This document shows positions 23,546-31,732 of a stretch of 64,000 bases of DNA, piece by piece. The translations under genes were made by a program, and so were the position numbers. The DNA comes from JAFALK01 sp042701975 (lineage in GTDB: Bacteria > Pseudomonadota > Gammaproteobacteria > Burkholderiales > Burkholderiaceae_C). The stretch's first letter is position 1. The number at the start of each line of letters is the position of its first letter. The stretch covers positions 4,526,001-4,590,000 of the forward strand of contig CP170561.1 in assembly GCA_042701975.1 (NCBI GenBank), read 5' to 3'. The notes below the pieces were generated by a model. It was not told where the DNA came from. It saw nothing but the letters and a program-made list of their open reading frames with translations, and did not search any database.

Positions 23546-25063
23546 ATGATCGCTTTTCGCATTGCAGGAATTGCAACCAGCCTGTGCATTGCTGGGCTCT
23601 TCACCGGGGCGGTCCAGGCGGCCGAAGCTCCGGCCGCGGCGGCGGCCGCAGCCTCCAAGCCTGAAGAGCCCGCCACGGCGCCCTTTCCCGCGGACAAGAG
23701 CGTGGCGCAGTCCATCCAGCTGGGTGGCCGCACGCTGAGCTACACGGCCACCATCGGCTCGCTGCCCGTGCAGGGCAAGGATGGCAAGCCCATTGCCGAC
23801 GTGATGTTTGCGGCCTACACGATGCCTGGAGCGGATCGCCCGGTGACCTTCGCCATCAACGGCGGCCCCGGCGCGTCCAGCGTCTACCTGAATCTTGGCG
23901 CCATCGGCCCCAAGCGCGTGCGCTTCGGCAACGAAGGCGACGCGCCTTCCGACCCCGCGCAGCTCAAGGACAATCCCGGCACCTGGCTGGACTTCACCGA
24001 CATCGTCTTCATCGACCCCGTGGGCACCGGCTTCTCGCGTTCGCGCGTGAACGAGGCGGAAAGCAAGAAGGCCTTCTACTCGACCACGGCCGACATCGAG
24101 TACCTCTCACGCGTCATCTACGACTGGCTGCTCAAGAATGGCCGGCTCACCTCGCGCAAATACCTGGTCGGCGAAAGCTATGGCGGCTTCCGCGGCCCGC
24201 GCATCACGGCCACGCTGCAAACGCAGCTGGGCATCGGCCTGAACGGCCTGGTGCTGGTCTCGCCCTATCTGGAGCCTTCGGCCGATTCGGGCGGCGACTT
24301 CTCGCCCCTGCCCTGGATGCAGACGCTGGGCTCCATCGCCGCCGCCCACCTGGAGCGCCAGGGCAAGCTCAGCGACGCTGCCATGCGCGAGGTGATCGAC
24401 TATGTGCGCGGCGAATACGCCAGCGACTTGCTCAAGGGCCGCTCCGACCCCAAGGCGCTGGATCGCATCGTCCAGCGCGTCACGGCGCTGACGGGCCTTG
24501 ACCCCGCCTTCGTGCGCCGCTCCGGCGGCCGGCTGGAAACACAGGCCTATCTGCGCGAGGTCTACCGCAACGAAGGCAAGCTCGGCAGCCGCTACGACAG
24601 CAACGTCACGGCCTGGGACCCCTTCCCCTTCGCGCCGCAGCAGCGCACGGACGATCCGATGCTGATGTCGCTGGTGGCGCCCACCACCACGGCGATGGTG
24701 AACTTCATCACCCAGACCGTGGGCTGGAAGTACAGCGGCGCCTACTACGCGCTCAGCTACGACGTGGGCCGGGCCTGGAACTGGGAGGCGGACAAGGACA
24801 AAGGCATCCTGCACGGCTCGGTCGAGGAGCTGCGCCAGTCCGTCGCCATCGACCCGCGCCTGCAGGTGCTGGTCGTGCACGGCTGGACGGACCTGTCCTG
24901 CCCCTTCATGACCTCGCTGCTGATCGTCGATCAGCTGCCCGTCATGGGTGACGCCAACCGCGTGCGCTTCAAGGCCTATGCGGGCGGCCACATGTTCTAC
25001 TCAAGGCCCGACAGCATGGCTGCCCTGCGCCAGGACGCGCAACAGCTCTACGGCGTGAAGTAG
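23546..25063 (+). CDS. Secreted S10-family serine carboxypeptidase-like protein
   Basis: A 505-residue protein with a signal peptide (about 1-25, ending VQA-AEA) and an Ala/Pro-rich linker, then an alpha/beta-hydrolase domain of peptidase family S10. The oxyanion/glycine motif is NGGPGASS, the nucleophile Ser lies in GESYGGFRGPR, the acid is expected in VHGWTDLSCPF and the His in AGGHMFY near the C-terminus. It is therefore probably active in the periplasm. AAAGG precedes the ATG, which fits better than an in-frame codon at 23423. It is directly upstream of ppsR with a 16-base gap, so the two are likely cotranscribed although no metabolic link is obvious. Confidence 0.88.
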   Translation: MIAFRIAGIATSLCIAGLFTGAVQAAEAPAAAAAAASKPEEPATAPFPADKSVAQSIQLGGRTLSYTATIGSLPVQGKDGKPIADVMFAAYTMPGADRPVTFAINGGPGASSVYLNLGAIGPKRVRFGNEGDAPSDPAQLKDNPGTWLDFTDIVFIDPVGTGFSRSRVNEAESKKAFYSTTADIEYLSRVIYDWLLKNGRLTSRKYLVGESYGGFRGPRITATLQTQLGIGLNGLVLVSPYLEPSADSGGDFSPLPWMQTLGSIAAAHLERQGKLSDAAMREVIDYVRGEYASDLLKGRSDPKALDRIVQRVTALTGLDPAFVRRSGGRLETQAYLREVYRNEGKLGSRYDSNVTAWDPFPFAPQQRTDDPMLMSLVAPTTTAMVNFITQTVGWKYSGAYYALSYDVGRAWNWEADKDKGILHGSVEELRQSVAIDPRLQVLVVHGWTDLSCPFMTSLLIVDQLPVMGDANRVRFKAYAGGHMFYSRPDSMAALRQDAQQLYGVK

Positions 25064-25079
25064 AGGTCAGGAGAGGTAC

Positions 25080-25901
25080 ATGTCCAACCGCACCGTCTTC
25101 TTCGTCTCCGACGGCACCGGCATCACCGCCGAGACCTTCGGCAACTCGATCCTGAGCCAGTTCCCGATCAAGCCGCTGCACGTGCGCCGGCCCTTCATTG
25201 ATACGGCCGAGAAAGCCATGGCCGTGGTGCAGGAAATCAACGAGAACTGCGAGCGCGAAGGCCGCCGCGCCGTTGTCTTCGCCACGCTGGTCAATCGCGA
25301 AGTGCTGGCCATCGTGCGCGAGCATTGCAAGGGCAAGCTGCTGGACATGTTCGGCACGTTCATCGAACCGCTCGAAGACGAGTTCGAGATGAAGTCCAAC
25401 CACCGCGTGGGCCGCTTCTCCGACGTGGCCAAGAGCCAGGAATACCACGACCGGATCGAAGCCATCAATTTCTCGCTCGCGCATGACGACGGCCAGTCCT
25501 CGCGCAACCTCGACGTTGCCGACGTCATCCTCGTCGGCGTTTCGCGCTCAGGCAAGACGCCCACGTCGCTCTACCTCGCCATGCAGCACGGCATCAAGGC
25601 CGCCAACTGCCCGCTGATCCCCGAGGACTTCGAGCGCGGCAAGCTGCCCACGCCGTTGGTGCCGCACAAGAAGAAGTGCTTCGGCCTGACCATCGATCCC
25701 GACCGCCTGCACCAGATCCGCTCCGAGCGCCGCCCCGGCAGCAAGTACGCCGACCTGCTGAACTGCCGTTATGAAGTGAACGAGGCCGAGAAGATGATGA
25801 AGCGCGAAGGCATCTCCTGGCTCTCGTCCACGCACAAGAGCATCGAAGAGATCGCCACCACCATCTTGCGTGACCTGCGCCCCGACCGCCTGATCTACTG
25901 A
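25080..25901 (+). CDS. ppsR: PEP synthase regulatory protein (PSRP, DUF299)
   Basis: A 273-residue bifunctional ADP-dependent kinase/phosphorylase that inactivates and reactivates phosphoenolpyruvate synthase. It starts SNRTVFFVSDGTGITAETFG, has the P-loop-like GVSRSGKTPTSLYLA (about residue 154) and the C-terminal SSTHKSIEEIATTIL typical of the family. AGGAGAGG lies before the ATG. In many bacteria ppsR and ppsA are directly divergent; here an S10 carboxypeptidase gene has come between them. Confidence 0.95.
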   Translation: MSNRTVFFVSDGTGITAETFGNSILSQFPIKPLHVRRPFIDTAEKAMAVVQEINENCEREGRRAVVFATLVNREVLAIVREHCKGKLLDMFGTFIEPLEDEFEMKSNHRVGRFSDVAKSQEYHDRIEAINFSLAHDDGQSSRNLDVADVILVGVSRSGKTPTSLYLAMQHGIKAANCPLIPEDFERGKLPTPLVPHKKKCFGLTIDPDRLHQIRSERRPGSKYADLLNCRYEVNEAEKMMKREGISWLSSTHKSIEEIATTILRDLRPDRLIY

Positions 25902-26005
25902 CCGGCGGATCGGTGGATTGGCGGATCGAGACCTCCGCAACTGTCAGGATGACCGGGCGAAACGGCAGACACATACTCGCCCGACTTCATCCCTGGAGAT
26001 CTCGC

Positions 26006-26635
26006 ATGCAAGCTGTCGAACGTTGGATGGCAACCCTCCTGATTTCGAGCCTGATGGCCGGAGCGTTGCCGGCGCTGGCCGGACCGATCGACGTGACAAC
26101 CGGCAAGGCGGTCACGGCCACAGGCACCTTCGGCGAGCTCAGTGCGGCCGGCATCGCCTACCCCTGGTGCGCGGATGCCACTTGCCCGACCGCTGCCGTC
26201 AGCACGGTGAACGACGGCACCTATCTGGCCAATGGCACGGCCTGGCAGGACGGAACGATCTGGTGGGACGCGCACAACCCAAACTCTGCGGCCAACGTGA
26301 TCGAGATCGACTTCGGGGGGGTCTTCCTGATCGACTTTGCGTCCATCCAGGCCGACAACAATGACACGTACTGGCTTTCGCTGCGCAATACCTCGGGCGG
26401 CTGGTTCACCTGGGCTTATGCGCCCCCTTGCTGCAGCTCCGGTGTGTTCGAGCGCTCGGGCAGCCTGCCACCCATCGAGGCCACCGCCTTGCGGATCACG
26501 GCCGATGGCGGCGACGGGTACTACGCCGTTTCCGAGGTTCGCTTGACCGGCAACGCCGTCCCAGAGCCTGCAAGCATTGCTTTGGTCGGCCTGGCGCTAA
26601 GCTTCGTGTTCGGGCTGCGTCACCGCCGAGGCTGA
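26006..26635 (+). CDS. PEP-CTERM sorted secreted protein
   Basis: A 209-residue exported protein with an N-terminal signal peptide (MATLLISSLMAGALPALAGP) and a C-terminal PEP-CTERM tail: VPEPASIALVGLALSFVF followed by GLRHRRG. The region between reads as a beta-sandwich resembling discoidin/F5-8-type modules (IEIDFGGVFLIDFASIQADN, then ALRITADGGDGYYAVSEVRLTG), with paired Cys at CADATC and PPCCSS. The tail is recognised by an exosortase that anchors or releases the protein at the surface; no exosortase is in this window. GGAG lies 8 to 9 bases before the ATG. Confidence 0.85.
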   Translation: MQAVERWMATLLISSLMAGALPALAGPIDVTTGKAVTATGTFGELSAAGIAYPWCADATCPTAAVSTVNDGTYLANGTAWQDGTIWWDAHNPNSAANVIEIDFGGVFLIDFASIQADNNDTYWLSLRNTSGGWFTWAYAPPCCSSGVFERSGSLPPIEATALRITADGGDGYYAVSEVRLTGNAVPEPASIALVGLALSFVFGLRHRRG

Positions 26636-26647
26636 GATTCGGCGAAA

Positions 26648-26667
26648 GGGGCGCCGCGGAGCGCCCC
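26648..26667 (+). terminator. GC-rich hairpin after the PEP-CTERM gene
   Basis: GGGGCGC (26648-26654) pairs with GCGCCCC (26661-26667). It lies 12 bases after the stop codon and 50 bases before the next gene. It lacks a T-tract, so it may be a processing or Rho-linked structure rather than a strong intrinsic terminator. Confidence 0.4.
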
Positions 26668-26717
26668 CGGCGGACGACGGGCGGCTATGCTGCCGCCTTC
26701 GTCCGAATCGCCCCGCC

Positions 26718-27602
26718 ATGCCGCCGCTCGCCCTCGCCCTGGTCCTCAGTGCCGCCCTCCTCCATGCGCTGTGGAACCTCGGCGCCAAGAAGGCCAAGGG
26801 CGACCACCACTTCGTCTTCACCAGCGCCATCGGCGTGGGCGTGTTGTGGGCGCCGCCAGCGCTGTGGGCCGGCTGGTCGCAGATCCCGCACTGGCCCGCT
26901 GCGGCCTGGGCCTGCGCCATCACCAGCGCGGCCATCCACATGATCTATTTCAGCACCCTGCTCAAGGGCTACCGGGTGTCGGACCTCAACGTGGTCTATC
27001 CGGTGGCGCGCGGCAGCGGCCCGCTGGTTTCAAGCCTGGCCGCCACGCTGCTGTTCGGCGAGCACCTCGGCCCGGCCGGCATGCTGGGCCTGTTCTCGAT
27101 CGTGGCCGGCATCTTGCTGATCGCCGCGGGGCCGCAGCTCTGGCGCTCGTCAGGTGACGACGAGCGGGCGCGGCAGCGTCGCCACCAGGGCCTGCTGTGG
27201 GGCGCGCTCACAGGACTGACGATCTCAGGCTACACGCTCGTCGATGGCTACGCGGTCAAGGTGCTGGCCATCTCGCCGCTGGTGATCGACTGGGTGGGCA
27301 ATGTCTTCCGCATCGGCTTCGCGCTGCCGGCCGTGCTGCGCGACCGTGCCGGCTTCGTGCCGGCGTTCAAGCGGCAGTGGCCCTACGTGCTGATGATGGC
27401 GGTGATGAGCCCGCTGGCCTACATCCTCGTGCTCTACGCGATGCAGATCGCGCCGGTGTCTCGCGTGGCACCGATGCGGGAGTTGTCGATGCTGGTGGCC
27501 GCAGCGTTAGGCGGTCAGTTGCTCAAGGAAGGCGATCGCCTCTGGCGCCTGCTCGGCGCCGGCTTCATTGCGGGCGGAGTAATCGGTCTAGCGGGCCTGT
27601 AG
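26718..27602 (+). CDS. EamA/DMT-family membrane transporter
   Basis: A 294-residue inner-membrane protein with ten predicted helices in two EamA repeats, as in the drug/metabolite transporter superfamily. The N-terminal repeat has LSAALLHALWNLGAKKA, and VYPVARGSGPLVSSLAATLLFGE marks the end of its third and fourth helices. The second repeat has LTGLTISGYTLVDGYAVKV and APVSRVAPMRELSMLVAAALGG. The conserved ALWN motif near the N-terminus is shared with a subgroup of putative exporters. The substrate cannot be told from sequence. The last 38 bases overlap a small convergent gene. Confidence 0.88.
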   Translation: MPPLALALVLSAALLHALWNLGAKKAKGDHHFVFTSAIGVGVLWAPPALWAGWSQIPHWPAAAWACAITSAAIHMIYFSTLLKGYRVSDLNVVYPVARGSGPLVSSLAATLLFGEHLGPAGMLGLFSIVAGILLIAAGPQLWRSSGDDERARQRRHQGLLWGALTGLTISGYTLVDGYAVKVLAISPLVIDWVGNVFRIGFALPAVLRDRAGFVPAFKRQWPYVLMMAVMSPLAYILVLYAMQIAPVSRVAPMRELSMLVAAALGGQLLKEGDRLWRLLGAGFIAGGVIGLAGL

Positions 27603-27780
27603 CGTCCTTCGGAGACGGATCGAGGGCACAAAGCCGCTCGTACTCCTCAAAGCTCACATCCTCGATCAGCACCAGGCCATGCTTCAGGTCGAAGCTCGAC
27701 TCGTACCAGCCGCTCGGCGTGGCCATGACTGCAGGGTGCTCTGAAGAAGCACTGCGCCGCGATCGGAACAAGAATGCCAT
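27565..27780 (-). CDS. Small hypothetical protein, WYESSFDL type
   Basis: A 71-residue protein of unknown function. The first 20 residues are basic (MAFLFRSRRSASSEH); the middle holds WYESSFDLKHGLVLIED, a motif I associate with short orphan proteins in Burkholderiales; the rest is acidic then basic (FEEYERLCALD). GAGGGGG lies before ATG 27780; a second ATG at 27726 would give a 53-residue form beginning just before the conserved motif. It overlaps the end of the convergent EamA gene by 38 bases. No membrane segment is seen. Confidence 0.55.
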   Translation of the reverse strand: MAFLFRSRRSASSEHPAVMATPSGWYESSFDLKHGLVLIEDVSFEEYERLCALDPSPKDATGPLDRLLRPQ

Positions 27781-27958
27781 GGTAGAACCCCCTCGCCAGA
27801 GCCCGCGGCGCTGTTGTTCTTGGTCTGGCACCTTCGGGACCGTCAACCGAGATATCGGCTGACCTGGGACTCAATTTAGCGATTCCCTCCCCCGTGCGAT
27901 ACCCGCATCTGGAGGAGGTTTTCGGGGGTTTTTCCGGTGGGAAAGATAACTGAAAGAC

Positions 27959-28741
27959 TCAGCGGAGTCGTTGGCGGGCGGATTCGTACAGACAGATCGC
28001 CGCCGCTGCACCAACGTTGAGCGATTCCTCGCCGCCCGGCTGCGGGATGCGGACGGTCAGCCCGCAGCGCGCCATCAGCGGCTCACTCACGCCCTGCCCT
28101 TCGTGGCCCATGACCCAGGCGCAAGGGCTGGGCAGGCTCAGACGGTGCAACTCGTCCCGCGCATGGGAGCTGGTGGCCACCAGCGGCACCTGCAGCGCGT
28201 CCAAGTCCTCCAGCGCCAGGCCTTCCACCAGGCGCAGGCCGAAGTGCGCGCCCATGCCGGCTCGCAGGACCTTGGGCGACCACAGCGCGGCCGTGCCCTT
28301 GATCGCCAGGATCTGACGAAAGCCCAAGGCTGCCGCACTGCGCAGGATGGTGCCCACATTGCCCGCATCCTGCAGCCGATCGAGCACGACCGAGTCCACG
28401 CCAGTTTCAACGGCCAGCGCCGCATCGTGCGGCACCTCGAAGCCGATCTGCGCCGGTGACTCGAGCCCGCTGATCGTCTTGAACAGCGCCACCGGCACGA
28501 CCAGCACCTTGGGCGCTGCCTCTGCGATCGCGCGCAGGCCGGCATCGGACCAGGCGGCTTCCGTGATCACGGCCAGGGTCACCGGATGCGAGCGCGTCAG
28601 CGCGGCGCGCGCGAGGTGGTCGCCTTCCAGCCAGATGCTGCCGATCTTGCGGTAGGCGCCCGCGTCCTGCGCCAGCTTGCGGATGCGCTGAAGCTGGGGG
28701 TTATCGCGCGCGGTGATGTGGAGAATCTGAGGGCTCGTCAT
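27959..28741 (-). CDS. TrmH/SpoU-family RNA 2'-O-methyltransferase
   Basis: A 260-residue SPOUT enzyme that methylates a ribose in rRNA or tRNA. An N-terminal substrate-binding L30-like domain (about 5-100, RKLAQDAGAYRKIGSIWLEGDHLA) precedes the knotted SAM-binding domain. The three SpoU motifs are present: VVLDRLQDAGNVGTILRSAAALG, WVMGHEGQGVSEPL and IPQPGGEESLNVGAAAAICLYE. The ATG at 28741 overlaps the rnhB stop as ATGA, and a GTG at 28750 is an alternative. It is the last gene of the long bamA-lpx-rnhB run. The exact RNA target is not deducible. Confidence 0.88.
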   Translation of the reverse strand: MTSPQILHITARDNPQLQRIRKLAQDAGAYRKIGSIWLEGDHLARAALTRSHPVTLAVITEAAWSDAGLRAIAEAAPKVLVVPVALFKTISGLESPAQIGFEVPHDAALAVETGVDSVVLDRLQDAGNVGTILRSAAALGFRQILAIKGTAALWSPKVLRAGMGAHFGLRLVEGLALEDLDALQVPLVATSSHARDELHRLSLPSPCAWVMGHEGQGVSEPLMARCGLTVRIPQPGGEESLNVGAAAAICLYESARQRLR

Positions 28742-29334
28742 TTGATGCACTCTCGCACGGGAGCAAAGCTGCGGCGGTGCCAGGGGCTGACGCCATGCTC
28801 GCGCAAGGCGGCCAAGTGTTCAGGCGTCGGGTAGCCCTTGTGGGTGGCGAAGCCGTAGTGCGGATGGCTCTCGTGCATGAGCAGGCACTGGCGGTCGCGG
28901 GTGACCTTGGCCAGGATGCTGGCAGCGGAGATAGCGGCCACCTTGGCATCGCCCTTGACGATGGCCTCGGCCGGCACGCGCAACACGGGCAGGCGGTTGC
29001 CGTCCACCAGCACCTTGGCGGGCTTCAGGCGCAGGCCCTCCACCGCACGACGCATGGCCAGCATCGTGGCCTGCAGGATGTTCAGCTCGTCGATCTCTTC
29101 CGGCGAGGCCTCGGCGATGCAGCAGCACAGGGCCTTGGCGCGGATCTCGTCGAAGAGGCGTTCGCGCTTCTTCTCGCTCAGTACCTTGGAGTCGGCCAGG
29201 CCGAGGATGGGTTGCTGGTCGTCAAGGATCACAGCGGCAGCCACCACCGGGCCGGCCAGGGGGCCGCGGCCGGCTTCGTCGACGCCGGCCATCAGTCCGG
29301 GCGCGTCCCAGGAAAGCCCAAGTTGCTCAGGCAC
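28738..29334 (-). CDS. rnhB: Ribonuclease HII
   Basis: A 198-residue RNase H2 that removes ribonucleotides and RNA-DNA hybrids. The catalytic acids are in GVDEAGRGPLAG (Asp-Glu), ADSKVLSEKKRE and the VDGNR/HESHPHYGF regions, and ISAASILAKVTRDR is diagnostic. No ATG precedes the first conserved block in frame; the GTG at 29334 overlaps the lpxB stop by eight bases and gives the normal family length, so translation is probably coupled. Downstream it overlaps the methyltransferase start. Confidence 0.95.
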   Translation of the reverse strand: MPEQLGLSWDAPGLMAGVDEAGRGPLAGPVVAAAVILDDQQPILGLADSKVLSEKKRERLFDEIRAKALCCCIAEASPEEIDELNILQATMLAMRRAVEGLRLKPAKVLVDGNRLPVLRVPAEAIVKGDAKVAAISAASILAKVTRDRQCLLMHESHPHYGFATHKGYPTPEHLAALREHGVSPWHRRSFAPVRECIK

Positions 29335-30493
29335 TGATGATCTGCGCGATCGCATCGGCGGCGGTCCGGGCGGTATTGCAGCGGAGCATCTGGTGCTGCT
29401 GCGCGAAGCGTGCCTGCACGCTGGCAATGCGAGCCGGGTCGGCCAGCCAGGCCAGGCCCTCGCGGGCGATGTTCTCGGCCGTGCACTGCTCCTGGATCAG
29501 CTCAGGCACGAGGAACTCGCGCGCCAGCACGTTGGGCAGGCTCACCCAGGGCAGCAGGTTCTTGCCACGCATGCGCCAGGCGTTGAGGCGGCCGACGCGG
29601 TAGCAGACGACCATGGGGCGGCCAAACAGCGCCGCCTCCAGCGTGGCCGTACCGCTGGCCACGACGGTGATGTCGCAGGCGGCCAGCGCCTTGTGCGACA
29701 GGCCGTCCAGCAGGCTGAGCTTCAGTCCGGGATGGCGTGCCAGCAGCGGTTCGATCAAGGGACGCATGCCGGGCGCGGCGGGCAGCACGAAGTGCAGGCC
29801 GGGTCGCTCGCGCTGCATGATCGCGGCGGCCTCCAGCATGGGCGCGGCGATGTGCTCGATCTCGCTCTTGCGGCTGCCGGGCAGCAGGGCCACGAGGGCG
29901 CCGCCCGAGACGGGGCCCGGATCGGGCACATCGTGGCCGGCCAGCACCTTGCGCGCCGCGGCCTGCGAGACCTGCATCGGGATCTCGTCCGCCAGCGGAT
30001 GGCCGACGTAGGTGGCGGCAATGCCATGGCCCCTCAGCAACTCAGGCTCGAAGGGAAACAGGCACAGCACGTGATCGGCCGAAGCGCGGATCGTCTCCAC
30101 GCGTTCGGGCCGCCAGGCCCAGATCGACGGGCAGACGAAATGGATGGTCTTGATGCCCGCCGTGCGCAGCCGCTTTTCAAGGCCGAAGTTGAAGTCGGGG
30201 GCGTCGATGCCGATGAAGGCGCTGGGCTTGTGCTCCAGCAGGCGGTTGCCGAGCTGGCGGCGGATGGACAGCAGCTCGCGCAGGTTCTTGAGCGCATCCA
30301 CGTAGCCGAAGATCGACAGCTTGCTGCTCGGCCACCAGGCTTCGAACCCCTGTGCCTGCATGCGCGGCCCGCCAATGCCGACTGCCTTGAGCGCCGGCCA
30401 GCGGTCCTTCAAACCGACCAGCATCAGGCTGGCGATCAGATCGCTGGAGGCCTCGCCGGCCACCATGCCGAAGCGAGGCGCTGGTCCAGTCAT
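29327..30493 (-). CDS. lpxB: Lipid-A-disaccharide synthase
   Basis: A 388-residue GT19 glycosyltransferase that joins UDP-2,3-diacylglucosamine and lipid X to form the lipid A disaccharide at the inner membrane. It begins FGMVAGEASSDLIASLMLVGLK with the family's acceptor-site motif; GIDAPDFNFGLEK, CPSIWAWRPERVE, YVGHPLADEIP and VASGTATLEAALFGRPMVV are diagnostic. The start overlaps the lpxA stop by one base (TGATG) and the stop overlaps rnhB. Confidence 0.97.
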   Translation of the reverse strand: MTGPAPRFGMVAGEASSDLIASLMLVGLKDRWPALKAVGIGGPRMQAQGFEAWWPSSKLSIFGYVDALKNLRELLSIRRQLGNRLLEHKPSAFIGIDAPDFNFGLEKRLRTAGIKTIHFVCPSIWAWRPERVETIRASADHVLCLFPFEPELLRGHGIAATYVGHPLADEIPMQVSQAAARKVLAGHDVPDPGPVSGGALVALLPGSRKSEIEHIAAPMLEAAAIMQRERPGLHFVLPAAPGMRPLIEPLLARHPGLKLSLLDGLSHKALAACDITVVASGTATLEAALFGRPMVVCYRVGRLNAWRMRGKNLLPWVSLPNVLAREFLVPELIQEQCTAENIAREGLAWLADPARIASVQARFAQQHQMLRCNTARTAADAIAQIISA

Positions 30494-31272
30494 CAGCGGA
30501 CGATACCGCGGGTGGAGGCGGCGATGAAGTCCATCATGCGCTGAACGTCTTCGTCAGCACCCTGGCCGCGCAGCTCAGCAATGGCGGCCACGCTTTCCTC
30601 GAGCGTGAGTCCCGAGCGGTAGATGAGCTTGTGCATCTGACGGATCGCCTTGATGCGCTCATCGGAGAAGCCTCGGCGCTTGAGGCCGGTGAGGTTGACG
30701 GCACGGGCCTGCAGCGGGTTACCGTCCACGGTCATGTAGGGCGGCACGTCCTGAGCCACATGGGCCTGGAAGCCGATCATGGCGTGGGCGCCGATGCGCA
30801 TGCGTTGCAGCACGCCGGTCAGGCCGCCGATGGTGGCCCAGTCGTCTACCTGCACATGGCCGGCCAGTGTGGCGCCGTTGGCCATAACGACCTCGTTGCC
30901 GATCACGACGTCGTGGGCCAGATGGCAATACGCCATGATCCAGTTGTCGTTGCCGACCGTGGTCTCGCCGCGGTCCTGCACGGTACCGATGTTGAGCGTG
31001 CAGAACTCGCGGATCGTGTTGCGGTCACCGATGACGAGAGTCGTGGGTTCGCCTGCGTACTTCTTGTCCTGGTTCGCCGCGCCGATGGAGCTGAACTGGA
31101 AGAACGTGTTGTCGCGGCCGATGGTCGTGTGGCCCTCAATCACGACATGCGGGCCGACCTTGGTGCCGGCGCCGATCTTCACGTGCGGGCCGATGATCGA
31201 ATACGGACCGACCTCGACCGTGCTGTCGAGTTCGGCCGACGGATCGACGATGGCGGTCGCGTGGATGCTCAT
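30493..31272 (-). CDS. lpxA: UDP-N-acetylglucosamine acyltransferase
   Basis: A 259-residue trimeric left-handed beta-helix enzyme that commits UDP-GlcNAc to lipid A by 3-O-acylation. Hexapeptide repeats run through residues 1-190 (VGPYSIIGPHVKIGAGTKVG and others). The catalytic His is His120 in CHLAHDVVIGN, equivalent to His125 in E. coli. The C-terminal helical domain begins near LTGLKRRGFSDERI. It is 19 bases after fabZ in the same operon. Confidence 0.97.
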   Translation of the reverse strand: MSIHATAIVDPSAELDSTVEVGPYSIIGPHVKIGAGTKVGPHVVIEGHTTIGRDNTFFQFSSIGAANQDKKYAGEPTTLVIGDRNTIREFCTLNIGTVQDRGETTVGNDNWIMAYCHLAHDVVIGNEVVMANGATLAGHVQVDDWATIGGLTGVLQRMRIGAHAMIGFQAHVAQDVPPYMTVDGNPLQARAVNLTGLKRRGFSDERIKAIRQMHKLIYRSGLTLEESVAAIAELRGQGADEDVQRMMDFIAASTRGIVR

Positions 31273-31291
31273 TTCTTGACGCTCTTGCCGC

Positions 31292-31732
31292 TCAAACCTT
31301 GCGCATGGTGCAGATCAGCTCGGCCTCGGTGACCACCTGATCACCCACCCAGGCCTTGGCCGTGAACTTGAAGATGCCGGCCTTGGCGCGGTCCAGGGTC
31401 ACGTCGAGGATCAGCTGGTCGCCCGGCTCGACGGGGCGCTTGAAGCGTGCGTTGTCAATGCCGACGAAGTAGACCACCGTGGAATCGTCCAGCACGACGT
31501 CGGGGTTGACGTTCAACGCCAGCAGCGTCGCGGCCTGGGCCAGCGCTTCGATGATCAGCACGCCCGGCATGACCGGACGGTGCGGGAAGTGGCCGACGAA
31601 ATACGGTTCGTTGATGGAGACGTTCTTCAGCGCACGGATGCGCTTTCCCTCATCTGTGATCTCGAGCACGCGGTCCACCAGCAGGATGGGATAACGGTGC
31701 GGGAGCTTCTTGAGGATGTCGTGGATGTTCAT
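31292..31732 (-). CDS. fabZ: 3-hydroxyacyl-[acyl-carrier-protein] dehydratase FabZ
   Basis: A 146-residue hot-dog-fold dehydratase for 3-hydroxyacyl-ACPs in fatty acid elongation. The motif HRYPILLVDRVLEI, the catalytic His in GHFPHRPVMPGVL and the Glu in IIEALAQAATLLAL are intact. The ATG overlaps the lpxD stop as ATGA. Its position between lpxD and lpxA, competing for 3-hydroxyacyl-ACP, is the conserved one. Confidence 0.97.
   Translation of the reverse strand: MNIHDILKKLPHRYPILLVDRVLEITDEGKRIRALKNVSINEPYFVGHFPHRPVMPGVLIIEALAQAATLLALNVNPDVVLDDSTVVYFVGIDNARFKRPVEPGDQLILDVTLDRAKAGIFKFTAKAWVGDQVVTEAELICTMRKV

Noticed and set aside
25902..25940. Short GGCGGATCG repeats after ppsR
   Set aside because: Only two imperfect copies in a 104-base gap, with no array or dyad; judged chance.
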